A stretch of 21,308 nt of DNA from Chloroflexota bacterium (GTDB lineage: Bacteria; Chloroflexota; Anaerolineae; Anaerolineales; UBA4823): NCBI GenBank assembly GCA_012798185.1, contig JAAZNS010000294.1, forward strand, positions 1-21,308. Direction: 5' to 3'. The translations under genes and the position numbers were made by a program. Positions within the stretch are counted from its first letter, which is position 1; each line of letters starts with the position of its first letter. Below, piece by piece: positions 6,348 through 13,859 of this stretch. Below the pieces are notes generated by a model. That model saw only the letters and a program-made list of their open reading frames with translations. It was not told where the DNA came from and searched no databases.

Positions 6348-7679
6348 ATGAAAAAAACTACCCCCTTCCTATCGATTCTGCTTTCTATGATCATTACTTT
6401 TTTTCTCCTGAGTTGTTTCTCCTTCATAGCCCGTGCGGTTGAGCCTAACCACGGATATGTCATCGTACAGCCCGACCCCAATCAAAGATGGATCAGAGAA
6501 ATCCAATTCAGTTCGTCCATCAACGGGTTGGAAGCCCTTCAGCTTGCACAACAAGTGGTTATTACCGCCAATACGCCTTATGGCGTCGCTGTATGCAGCA
6601 TCGCTGGGGTAGGCTGTCCAGCTACTGATTGCTTTTGTTCTTCTTCCTATTGGGCATACAGCTATTGGGATGGCAGCGCCTGGCAAGACTATGGTGTTGG
6701 CCCCTCTGGTTCCAGCCTCGGTGACGGAGCTATCGAAGGCTGGCGCTGGGGCAAGTGGGGGTCAACTGGAATCCCTGCTGCTACTCACCTGATCGCAGCA
6801 AATGAAGCTCTGGATTACCTCTTGACGATACAAAATACGGATGGAGGGTATACCGGGACAAGCAGTTCGGTTGAAACTTTAATTTCAATAGGTTCAAATA
6901 ATATCCTTGCATCAGATTGGAGTAAACCGGGTAATCCGGCTTCACTGGAAGATTATTGGTTGCTAAATAGTGTCAGTTATTCAGACGATGGCGCAGCAGA
7001 AGCTGGTAAATTAGCTGTTGGCTCAGTTTCCGCAAGTTTTAATCCCCCTGTCGGTACACTAACACCAGCAAATTATTACAACGCTAATACGGGTATTTAT
7101 GCAGAAGGCGCCGGATACCAAAGCTGGGCTATGTTAGGTGCATACGCTCTCGGAGAAACCATCCCAAGTCAAGCAGTTGTGTACCTGAAAAGCCTTCAAA
7201 AATCGGATGGCGGGTTCGAGTGGTATCCAGGTTTGGGATCTGATACGAATTCCACCTCTTTAGCAATTCAAGCGCTACTTGCCAGTGGGGAATCAATCAT
7301 TTCGTCGGAAGTTTTCCGCGGTTTGAATTACTTAAAATCGGCTCAAAATAACGATGGCGGTTTTCCTTATGATCCTGTTTCGCCATGGGGTACTGCCAGT
7401 GATACAAATTCAACTGCCTACGCTATCCAAGCTATTCTTGCTGCCAATCAAGATCCTGAGGCAGCGCCTTGGGTAAAACCTGGCGGTAATCCATACGATT
7501 TCTTGTTGAGCACTCGACTACCTAACGGAAGCCTTGAATGGCAAATCGGATATGGATCGAATGTACTGGCTACTCAGCAAGCTATCCCAGCTTTGATGCA
7601 CATCGCATTTGCGCAGGCAATTAATAACCAGGTATTGTCCACCTATCTTCCAGTGATAATGTCAACGGGTTCAAAATAA
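6348..7679 (+). CDS. Secreted transcobalamin/intrinsic-factor-like corrinoid-binding protein (beta domain + alpha6/alpha6 barrel)
   Basis: This 443-residue exported protein is the first gene under the cobalamin riboswitch. Residues 1-30 form a signal peptide, with a likely signal peptidase I cut after ARA (28-30). A weak alternative is a lipobox LLSC ending at C23. Residues about 35-140 resemble a DUF4430 (transcobalamin-like beta) domain ending in YWAYSYWDG...GDGAIEGWRWG, with cysteines 83, 90, 95 and 97. Residues about 145-420 carry helical-barrel repeats: LxxLQxxDGG(F/Y) at 158-168, 280-290 and 329-339, DTNSTSLAIQAL (299-310), DTNSTAYAIQAI (352-363) and a final LATQQAIPAL (407-416). The last three recall the STxLAxQAL and ..QxLPxL segments of human intrinsic factor and transcobalamin, whose barrel comes first and beta domain last; here the order is reversed. 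The C-terminus ends STYLPVIMSTGSK. AAGGAG precedes the ATG. Corrinoid binding is inferred from fold and riboswitch. A polysaccharide or terpenoid role is the main alternative. Confidence 0.8.
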   Translation: MKKTTPFLSILLSMIITFFLLSCFSFIARAVEPNHGYVIVQPDPNQRWIREIQFSSSINGLEALQLAQQVVITANTPYGVAVCSIAGVGCPATDCFCSSSYWAYSYWDGSAWQDYGVGPSGSSLGDGAIEGWRWGKWGSTGIPAATHLIAANEALDYLLTIQNTDGGYTGTSSSVETLISIGSNNILASDWSKPGNPASLEDYWLLNSVSYSDDGAAEAGKLAVGSVSASFNPPVGTLTPANYYNANTGIYAEGAGYQSWAMLGAYALGETIPSQAVVYLKSLQKSDGGFEWYPGLGSDTNSTSLAIQALLASGESIISSEVFRGLNYLKSAQNNDGGFPYDPVSPWGTASDTNSTAYAIQAILAANQDPEAAPWVKPGGNPYDFLLSTRLPNGSLEWQIGYGSNVLATQQAIPALMHIAFAQAINNQVLSTYLPVIMSTGSK

Positions 7680-7699
7680 CTCTCTTTTCATAAAAGACA

Positions 7700-8659
7700 A
7701 TGAAATATTTAAAATCATTGATTATATTGATATTGCTTTCCGCATTGGGAAGTTATTTCGCGCTTCCTGCTCAAGCAGATGATCCTCATCGGGCAGGGTT
7801 GGTTGTACAGCTCGATAATTCTACAATTATCACCAGGTGCATCGAATTTTCTGAAGATTCGATTTCAGGATACGATGTCCTAGTCCGCTCAGGGTTAAAT
7901 GTTGAAGCCTCCTTCGATGCTATGGGGGCAGCAATATGCAGTATCAATGGAGTAGGCTGCCCAATCGATAATTGCTGGTGCGATTTTCCGCCCAACTATT
8001 GGTCTTATTGGCATCAATCGGGGAACAATTGGGTGTATTCACAACTCGGCGCCAGCAACTACCGCGTCCATGACGGCGATATCGAAGGCTGGCGCTGGGG
8101 GAATGGCTCCCCGCTCACACGCACCTATAGCATGAATGAAATATGTATTTCTGCTACCGCCACCCCAACAGCCAGTATTACCCCTAACTCTACTGCAACA
8201 GTCGAGCCCACTAATTATAGTGTCCAGGGTGAAAATGATACACCGTTTACCCTATATATCGACTCCTCTTCAAAGAGCGAAACGACCCCATCCGTCACTT
8301 GGACAAGTGTTTCGGCGCCAAGTGGTGTTGAAATATCATCCCCCAGTGCAACTATCGATGTTCAAATGTTTACACCCACCGTAACACAACCGATATTTAC
8401 CGACACGCCGTTGTTTACCCCTACTCAAAAAATCAAAGCCACATCCCTTCGGGCGACGCGCCAGGCAATAAAGACACAAGAGAGCCTTAAAAAAACGATG
8501 GAAAATACAACATCCACACCTACCATAATGCCATCTCCTACCGAAATACCTCAACCCGCAGACTCCGAAAATAACAGGATTATTAAATTCCTGATTATGT
8601 TGATTGTACTTTTGGTTTTGGCTTCTCTGGGTATATGGTTAATGAAAAATCGAGGATAA
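7700..8659 (+). CDS. Membrane-anchored DUF4430 (transcobalamin beta-like) protein with Thr/Pro/Ser stalk
   Basis: This is a 319-residue surface protein. It has a signal peptide (about 1-26, cut near AQA-D) and a DUF4430-like domain (about 30-150) whose core ICSINGVGCPIDNCWC...DGDIEGWRWG parallels the first gene of the operon, including the cysteine spacing C-x6-C-x4-C-x-C (C80, C87, C92, C94). A low-complexity Thr/Pro/Ser-rich stalk follows (about 150-290), then a single C-terminal transmembrane helix (294-315) with a positive cytoplasmic end KNRG. It has no alpha barrel. It starts 20 nt after the previous stop with only a weak Shine-Dalgarno, so translation may be coupled. The architecture suggests a cell-surface partner or docking receptor that holds corrinoid near the ECF importer. 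That role is inferred from domain content and operon position. Confidence 0.75.
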   Translation: MKYLKSLIILILLSALGSYFALPAQADDPHRAGLVVQLDNSTIITRCIEFSEDSISGYDVLVRSGLNVEASFDAMGAAICSINGVGCPIDNCWCDFPPNYWSYWHQSGNNWVYSQLGASNYRVHDGDIEGWRWGNGSPLTRTYSMNEICISATATPTASITPNSTATVEPTNYSVQGENDTPFTLYIDSSSKSETTPSVTWTSVSAPSGVEISSPSATIDVQMFTPTVTQPIFTDTPLFTPTQKIKATSLRATRQAIKTQESLKKTMENTTSTPTIMPSPTEIPQPADSENNRIIKFLIMLIVLLVLASLGIWLMKNRG

Positions 8660-9492
8660 CTATAAAAACAATAAAAAAGCCTATCTCAAGTATGGTGTTA
8701 TATATTCTTTGCACTGGATTAGGCATATTTGCTTTTCTGCAGCCTTTCTTCTTGCCTGATATTAAGCAATCCTATGCATATACCCAAATTCGTTCGAATG
8801 ATGCCCCCTGGATGGTAACGCTGGCTTTGAGTTTGTGTGTGTTTATTATTTTTTATGAAATCCAAACACAAGCGGTCAACACCCGGATTATTGCTTTAAT
8901 GGGAATGCTGGTTGCTATTAATTCATCGTTGCGTTTTCTGGAAGTAGCCATACCGGGGCCTGGGGGATTTAGCCCCGTATTTTTTTTAATCATCATGGTG
9001 GGTTATGTCTATGGCAGTTATTTTGGTTTCCTCATGGGTGCGTTAACCTTATTTGTGTCCGCTTTAATCACCGGCGGAGTTGGTCCCTGGCTGCCAGGGC
9101 AAATGTTTACCGCAGGATGGGTGGGGATGAGCTCACCGTTGATTAAACCAATCGTTCATTATTTAGCCAAAATTCTTAAAAAAAATGAAATGAAAATCGA
9201 AATTTTCTTCCTGGCAATCTTTGGCGCAATTTGGGGCTTATTGTACGGCGCAATAATGAATTTATGGGCGTGGCCCTTCATTTCTGGACCAAGTAATCAA
9301 TATTGGACACCGGGCATCAGCTTTGGAAATACGCTCCTGCGCTACTCAGCATATTATCTGATTACGTCATTAGCATGGGACCTTTGCCGGTCAGCGGGAA
9401 ATGTCTTATTGATTTCATTATTAGGTGCACCGGTTATAAAGACTCTGCGCCGGTTTCAAGATCGATTTTCTTTCTCATATCAATGCGAATAA
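8635..9492 (+). CDS. cbrT: ECF transporter S component, CbrT-like (cobalamin/corrinoid)
   Basis: This is a 285-residue membrane protein with about seven or eight hydrophobic helices. The central segment GPGGFSPVFFLIIMVGYVYG (residues about 104-123), followed by GFLMGALTLFVSALITGGVGPWLP, resembles the S components predicted to bind cobalamin in energy-coupling-factor importers. S components bind the vitamin in the membrane and dock on EcfT to deliver it. The first ATG (8635) overlaps the end of the preceding gene by 25 nt, typical of coupled translation. A second possible start is the ATG at 8692 (residue 20), just before the first hydrophobic stretch. Substrate assignment rests on family resemblance plus the upstream cobalamin riboswitch. 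Specificity for a precursor or another corrinoid is possible. Confidence 0.78.
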   Translation: MVNEKSRITIKTIKKPISSMVLYILCTGLGIFAFLQPFFLPDIKQSYAYTQIRSNDAPWMVTLALSLCVFIIFYEIQTQAVNTRIIALMGMLVAINSSLRFLEVAIPGPGGFSPVFFLIIMVGYVYGSYFGFLMGALTLFVSALITGGVGPWLPGQMFTAGWVGMSSPLIKPIVHYLAKILKKNEMKIEIFFLAIFGAIWGLLYGAIMNLWAWPFISGPSNQYWTPGISFGNTLLRYSAYYLITSLAWDLCRSAGNVLLISLLGAPVIKTLRRFQDRFSFSYQCE

Positions 9493-9497
9493 ATTCC

Positions 9498-9524
9498 TTG
9501 ACATGCTAAACTACTCGATTTAAT
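9498..9524 (+). promoter_or_regulatory. Possible internal promoter before ecfT
   Basis: A perfect TTGACA (9498-9503) sits in the only sizeable gap of the operon (46 nt). The best -10 is TTTAAT (9519-9524) at a short 15-nt spacing, or TAATAA (9521-9526) at 17 nt, so the promoter is weak at best. If real, it would give the energising module expression independent of the riboswitch. Confidence 0.25.
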
Positions 9525-9538
9525 AAGACATATCATTT

Positions 9539-10576
9539 ATGAATTCATTTTCCTGGATAATTTGGTTGATTGCTGTTTTGGGAGCGCTATCTGCCACACG
9601 TAATCCGCTGCATTTAATACTAATCTTGTTGATTTTGGGGTTAATGACAAAAATCATCAAATACGATCGAAAAGATAATTTGGTTCCGATTTCATTTTTC
9701 CCGTTTTTCTTGCTGATAATTCTCACAGCCGCTGTTTTTAATGCCCTCCTTTCACATGTGGGATCTACGATATTATTTTTTATCCCCGGAAACGTCGTCT
9801 TAATTAGCGGACCAATTACCCTAGAAGCTATCGTCTATGGTGCAACGAATGGGTTAATTTTAAGTGGAATTTTCTTATCCTTTTCGATCTTCAATCAATC
9901 CTTAAGTGCAAAGACCATCATTCGGATGATCCCGAAAGCGTTTTACCCTCTAGCATTAATTATCACGATTGCGATCAATTTTTTACCCTCAATTAGACAT
10001 CGGCTGGAAGAAATCCGCCAGGCTCAAGCCATACGCGGTCATCAATTACGTAATATCGGCGATTATGCATCCCTTTTTCTGCCATTGCTCATCGACAGCC
10101 TGGAGCGGTCGATGCAATTGGCAGAGTCCATGACCTCCCGCGGATTTGTCCCTTATCAACTGCAAAGTACTACTCCTCACAACCGCTTCGTAATTATTAC
10201 CGGAATGATATTTTTTATTGCAGGCTGGATCGTCCAGCTGTCTAATGGCAATCATTATGCTTATGGACTTTCCCTATTAGGTTTATTCATGATAATTTTT
10301 TGGTTTTTGTGGATTAGTAAACAAATCCCCCAATCAACATATAAACGCGAGAAATGGTCGTGGCTGGATGTAATTATCTCAGTGATCTTTTTATCAGGGC
10401 TATGTGTATATATCATCCCACTACCTTTCATCGATCATCAAATTTTAATTTACAACGCATATCCCACCGTCATCCTGCCTGATTTTGATATCATAGTAGG
10501 ATGCGTGTCTTTATGCTTTCTAATCCCCGCTTTTATTAATAGAGGACCTGCGCATGATCTCGTTTCAAAACGTTAG
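9539..10576 (+). CDS. ecfT: ECF transporter transmembrane (T) component
   Basis: EcfT is the scaffold that couples ATP hydrolysis by EcfA to tumbling and substrate release of the S component. The 345-residue protein has N-terminal hydrophobic helices, then the cytoplasmic coupling region with the two diagnostic arginine motifs QAQAIRGH (R166) and AESMTSRGF (R201). These are followed by a C-terminal extension (about 205-345) with four more hydrophobic segments, making it longer than the roughly 265-residue classical EcfT. It starts 46 nt after the S component and overlaps the ATPase gene by 23 nt. Order S-T-A with the riboswitch upstream indicates a dedicated vitamin importer. Confidence 0.85.
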   Translation: MNSFSWIIWLIAVLGALSATRNPLHLILILLILGLMTKIIKYDRKDNLVPISFFPFFLLIILTAAVFNALLSHVGSTILFFIPGNVVLISGPITLEAIVYGATNGLILSGIFLSFSIFNQSLSAKTIIRMIPKAFYPLALIITIAINFLPSIRHRLEEIRQAQAIRGHQLRNIGDYASLFLPLLIDSLERSMQLAESMTSRGFVPYQLQSTTPHNRFVIITGMIFFIAGWIVQLSNGNHYAYGLSLLGLFMIIFWFLWISKQIPQSTYKREKWSWLDVIISVIFLSGLCVYIIPLPFIDHQILIYNAYPTVILPDFDIIVGCVSLCFLIPAFINRGPAHDLVSKR

Positions 10577-12176
10577 CTTTTCATATCCTAACGCAGCAAA
10601 ACCAGCCATTAAGGATATCTCCTTTACAATTGATAAGGGTGAAATGGTTTTGTTAACCGGTGTCTCTGGTTCGGGAAAATCTACCCTGCTCAGATGCATT
10701 AACGGGCTGGTGCCGCATTTTAGCGGAGGCTCGATATCCGGCAGAATTTCAGTCGACGGTCATGAACCTATAAAAGAATCGCCCAAATCGCTTTGTCACG
10801 TGGTTGGATTTGTGTTTCAAGACCCAGAAAGCCAATTCATTATGGATCAGGTTGAAGATGAGATTGCCTTTGTTCTGGAGAACTTTGCCCTGCCTCCTGG
10901 TGAGATAGAAAAACGCATCGATAAAGTATTATCAATTTTACAGCTAAAAGATCTGCGTAATCGGCAAATTAATACGTTATCTGGTGGCGAACAGCAGCGG
11001 GTTGCTATCGCATCCGTATTAGCGCTACAGCCATCAATACTGGTATTGGATGAGCCTACATCTCAGCTGGACCCTCAATCTGCTGAGAGTCTTTTGTATA
11101 CATTGAAAGATCTTAATGAAAATCAAAATCTAACGGTTATTCTATCGGAACACCGCTTAGAACGCATTATCCCTTTCTGCGATCGAATCATTCATCTCAA
11201 TCATCAAGGTTATTTGGAAGCACAGGGACATCCACGTCAGGTATTTCAACAAATCAATATCGAAGTGCCATTAATCGAGGCAGCAAAAACTCTGAATTGG
11301 CAATCAATCCCGCTGACCATTAATGAAGCCAGGCAATTTTTTCAACAACAGAATCACCCCATTACAAATAATGATAACCCGATTGCCCATACAGATGAAA
11401 CTTTCCCTTCTGAAAAGAATTGTTACAAAACGCTTATCCAAGTAAAAAACTTGAATTTTTCATACAACTCAGTCCCTGTAATCCGTGATATCAACCTGGA
11501 TATTAAACAAGGCGAAACCGTTGTCCTGATGGGTGTCAATGGCGCTGGGAAATCTACATTATTACGCTGCCTGGTTGGTTTACTTAGACCACAATCAGGG
11601 GAAATCCTTTTTGCAGGAAAAGATATCCGCAATTTATCTATTGCAGATATCAGCCGGGAAGTTGCATATCTGCCGCAAGATCCGAATATGATGCTTTTTG
11701 CAGATCGTGTTGAAGATGAATTATGGATTACCCTACGAAATCATCGAATTCAAATTCCGCCGATTACTCCGCAAAAATTGCTTAGCCAATTAGGCTTATT
11801 AGAAAAAGCAGAGCAATACCCGCGTGATCTAAGCACGGGTGAACGTCAGCGGGTAGCTTTGGGCGCTGTATTGGTAACTAAACCCCAGGCAATATTACTC
11901 GACGAACCAACCCGCGGTTTAGATTATGCTGCCAAAAAAAACCTTATCGAACTACTGAAAATTTGGCAACTTGAAGATAAGGCAATTTTATTGATTACGC
12001 ATGATGTGGAGTTCGCCGCACAAGTTGCCGATTCCGTAATCATATTAGATCATGGGGAAATCATCAAACAAGGGAAAGCGAAAGATATTTTCGCCCATTA
12101 TTCACCCTACATGACTCAACTCGCCCAAGTCTTTCCCAATACAGGGTGGATTACTGAAAAAGATATTGCGCAATAA
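10554..12176 (+). CDS. ecfA: ECF transporter ATPase, two ABC domains fused (EcfA-EcfA')
   Basis: This 540-residue protein carries two complete ABC ATPase domains that power the ECF importer. Domain 1 (about 1-235) has Walker A GVSGSGKST (36-44, K42), Q-loop VFQD (Q89), signature LSGGE (142-146), Walker B ILVLDE (162-167, E167) and switch His in LSEHR (H200). Domain 2 (about 294-525) has Walker A GVNGAGKST (327-335, K333), Q-loop LPQD (Q375), a variant signature LSTGE (426-430), Walker B AILLDE (446-451, E451) and ITHD (H483). A linker of about 55 polar residues joins them. All catalytic residues are present in both halves. It replaces the separate EcfA1/EcfA2 of Firmicutes. The ATG overlaps ecfT by 23 nt and is preceded by AGAGGA. 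No clear terminator follows. Confidence 0.9.
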   Translation: MISFQNVSFSYPNAAKPAIKDISFTIDKGEMVLLTGVSGSGKSTLLRCINGLVPHFSGGSISGRISVDGHEPIKESPKSLCHVVGFVFQDPESQFIMDQVEDEIAFVLENFALPPGEIEKRIDKVLSILQLKDLRNRQINTLSGGEQQRVAIASVLALQPSILVLDEPTSQLDPQSAESLLYTLKDLNENQNLTVILSEHRLERIIPFCDRIIHLNHQGYLEAQGHPRQVFQQINIEVPLIEAAKTLNWQSIPLTINEARQFFQQQNHPITNNDNPIAHTDETFPSEKNCYKTLIQVKNLNFSYNSVPVIRDINLDIKQGETVVLMGVNGAGKSTLLRCLVGLLRPQSGEILFAGKDIRNLSIADISREVAYLPQDPNMMLFADRVEDELWITLRNHRIQIPPITPQKLLSQLGLLEKAEQYPRDLSTGERQRVALGAVLVTKPQAILLDEPTRGLDYAAKKNLIELLKIWQLEDKAILLITHDVEFAAQVADSVIILDHGEIIKQGKAKDIFAHYSPYMTQLAQVFPNTGWITEKDIAQ

Positions 12177-12218
12177 ATTCTCTGCTTTAATTTTAATAAT
12201 TCACCCTGGAATCTCAAT

Positions 12219-12248
12219 TTGATATTTTCTCTCATTATTTGTTAAAAT
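12219..12248 (+). promoter_or_regulatory. Promoter of era (extended -10)
   Basis: TTGATA (12219-12224) and TAAAAT (12243-12248) are 18 nt apart, with TG one base before the -10 box. A start 7-8 bases downstream falls at 12255/12256, on or next to the ATG at 12256, so the mRNA would lack a leader. Confidence 0.6.
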
Positions 12249-12255
12249 GAGAATT

Positions 12256-13170
12256 ATGGAAAATGAAAATATCAAGTATAAATCAGGTTTTATCGCTATT
12301 GTTGGGAAACCAAATGTTGGAAAGTCTTCCCTGGTAAATGCCTTACTCAATCAAAAAATTGCATCGGTCACTCCCCGGCCGCAGACTACGCGTAAAAATC
12401 AACTCGGCATCCTCACTACACTATACCAGGATTACCTGGTGCAGATGATTTTTATCGATACACCCGGCGTACATCGACCTCGTTATAAGCTTGGCGAATA
12501 TATGGTGCAGCAAGCTGAACAATCGCTTAAAGGATGCGATATCATCTTATTCATGGTCGATGCCAGCCAGCCTCCTTCCGATGAGGATCATCAATTGGCT
12601 GATCTGGTTTTCGAAGCAAAAAGAAAAATCCCAGGATTTCTTGTGATCAATAAAATCGATCTATGCGACAATGATCAGTTAACCAAAGTCACAGCGGCAT
12701 ATTCATCCTTAGCGCCGGCCATGGAAACGATCGCAATTTCATCCACCCGAAAGGATAATCTCGAATTTTTGATGAGTAAGCTGGTTGAAAAATTACCCGA
12801 GGCTCCCCCCTACTACCCCGAAGATCAGGTGACCGATTTATATGAAAGGGATATTGCAGCTGATATTATTCGTGAATCAGCATTAATCTTGCTGCGGGAT
12901 GAGGTTCCGCATGGCATCGCAATTCGAATCGACCAGTACACCGAACGCGGCGATCAAGGCGCTTATATCGAAGCTACATTGTTTGTCGAAAAAGAATCCC
13001 ATAAAGCGATCGTGATCGGTCATCAAGGCAGTATGTTAAAACAAATCGGTTCGATGGCGCGAAAAGAAATCGAAGCAATAAGCGGGCGGAAAATATTTTT
13101 AAATATTCGAGTAAAGGTGCGCAAAGATTGGCGGAATGATGACCGTGTGCTGCGTAAATTTGGATTTTAA
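12256..13170 (+). CDS. era: GTPase Era
   Basis: Era is an essential GTPase that binds the 3' end of 16S rRNA and assists 30S maturation. From the ATG at 12256 the protein has 304 residues. Residue numbers here count from an upstream in-frame ATG at 12247, which adds three residues. Motifs are G1 GKPNVGKSS (20-28), G2 PQTTR (45-49), G3 DTPG (71-74), G4 NKID (135-138), G5 ISS (164-166) and a C-terminal KH domain with GHQG (258-261). I prefer 12256 because the ATG at 12247 lies inside the predicted -10 box, and because the inferred transcription start coincides with 12256. There is no real Shine-Dalgarno site. It is 11 nt upstream of the YhhN-type gene and separated from ecfA by its own promoter. 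Confidence 0.93.
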   Translation: MENENIKYKSGFIAIVGKPNVGKSSLVNALLNQKIASVTPRPQTTRKNQLGILTTLYQDYLVQMIFIDTPGVHRPRYKLGEYMVQQAEQSLKGCDIILFMVDASQPPSDEDHQLADLVFEAKRKIPGFLVINKIDLCDNDQLTKVTAAYSSLAPAMETIAISSTRKDNLEFLMSKLVEKLPEAPPYYPEDQVTDLYERDIAADIIRESALILLRDEVPHGIAIRIDQYTERGDQGAYIEATLFVEKESHKAIVIGHQGSMLKQIGSMARKEIEAISGRKIFLNIRVKVRKDWRNDDRVLRKFGF

Positions 13171-13181
13171 TTAATTAGAAT

Positions 13182-13859
13182 ATGACAATAATTTTCCTGA
13201 GTGCATGGTTGATCTTTGCAGTCATCGATTGGTTCGCCGTAGCTAAAAAAATCAAACGTCTGGAATATATTTGCAAACCGGGGGTAATGTTTGTTTTATT
13301 GTTATATTTATTCCTTTCTGCCGACTTTAGAAATGGAATTTTCTGGTTTGCCTTTGGTATTTTCTTTTCATTGTGGGGAGATATTTTTTTAATGCTTCCC
13401 AAAAGACCTTTTATGGCTGGTTTGGTTTTCTTCCTGCTAGCGCATTTGTCCTATATTGCAGGGTTTAACAATTTCAATCTTGAATTTAATATTGCGAGTT
13501 TCGTTCTATTGATCTCAATAGCCTTCTCGTCATTTAATGTATATCAACTGGTAACCAGCCGAAAAGTTTATTTTTATCGTGCAGACCTAAAAATACCAAT
13601 ATTATTCTATACGATTGCAATCAGCACGATGCTTTTCTGTGCTGCTTTAACCTTCACTAGTGATACGTGGCCTTTTATTCCTTCTTTTATGGTAAGTATT
13701 GGTGCATTTTTATTTTATATATCCGATTCGATCATTGCGATAAATCGATATGTTCCCCCAATACGAATTAACCGGGTAATCTCTACGATGACATATCACA
13801 TCGGTCAGGCTTTAATCATCATCGGAGTTATTTATCAGACGAATTTTCGGGTTTTTTAA
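13182..13859 (+). CDS. YhhN/TMEM86 family membrane protein (lysoplasmalogenase-like)
   Basis: This 225-residue protein has about seven or eight hydrophobic helices. Conserved family features are visible: FSLWGDIFLML (residues 62-72), an FFLLAHLSYI segment (83-92), GAFLFYISDSIIA (174-186) and TYHIGQALI (204-212). The family includes human TMEM86B, which hydrolyses the vinyl-ether bond of lysoplasmalogens; most bacterial members are uncharacterised. The acidic residues D67 and D182 match the conserved polar positions. It begins 11 nt after era with a poor Shine-Dalgarno, so it is probably translated from the era transcript. Its 3' end overlaps the convergent membrane-protein gene by 32 nt. If the enzyme is active it implies plasmalogens or ether lipids, plausible for an anaerobe but not shown here. 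Confidence 0.8.
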   Translation: MTIIFLSAWLIFAVIDWFAVAKKIKRLEYICKPGVMFVLLLYLFLSADFRNGIFWFAFGIFFSLWGDIFLMLPKRPFMAGLVFFLLAHLSYIAGFNNFNLEFNIASFVLLISIAFSSFNVYQLVTSRKVYFYRADLKIPILFYTIAISTMLFCAALTFTSDTWPFIPSFMVSIGAFLFYISDSIIAINRYVPPIRINRVISTMTYHIGQALIIIGVIYQTNFRVF

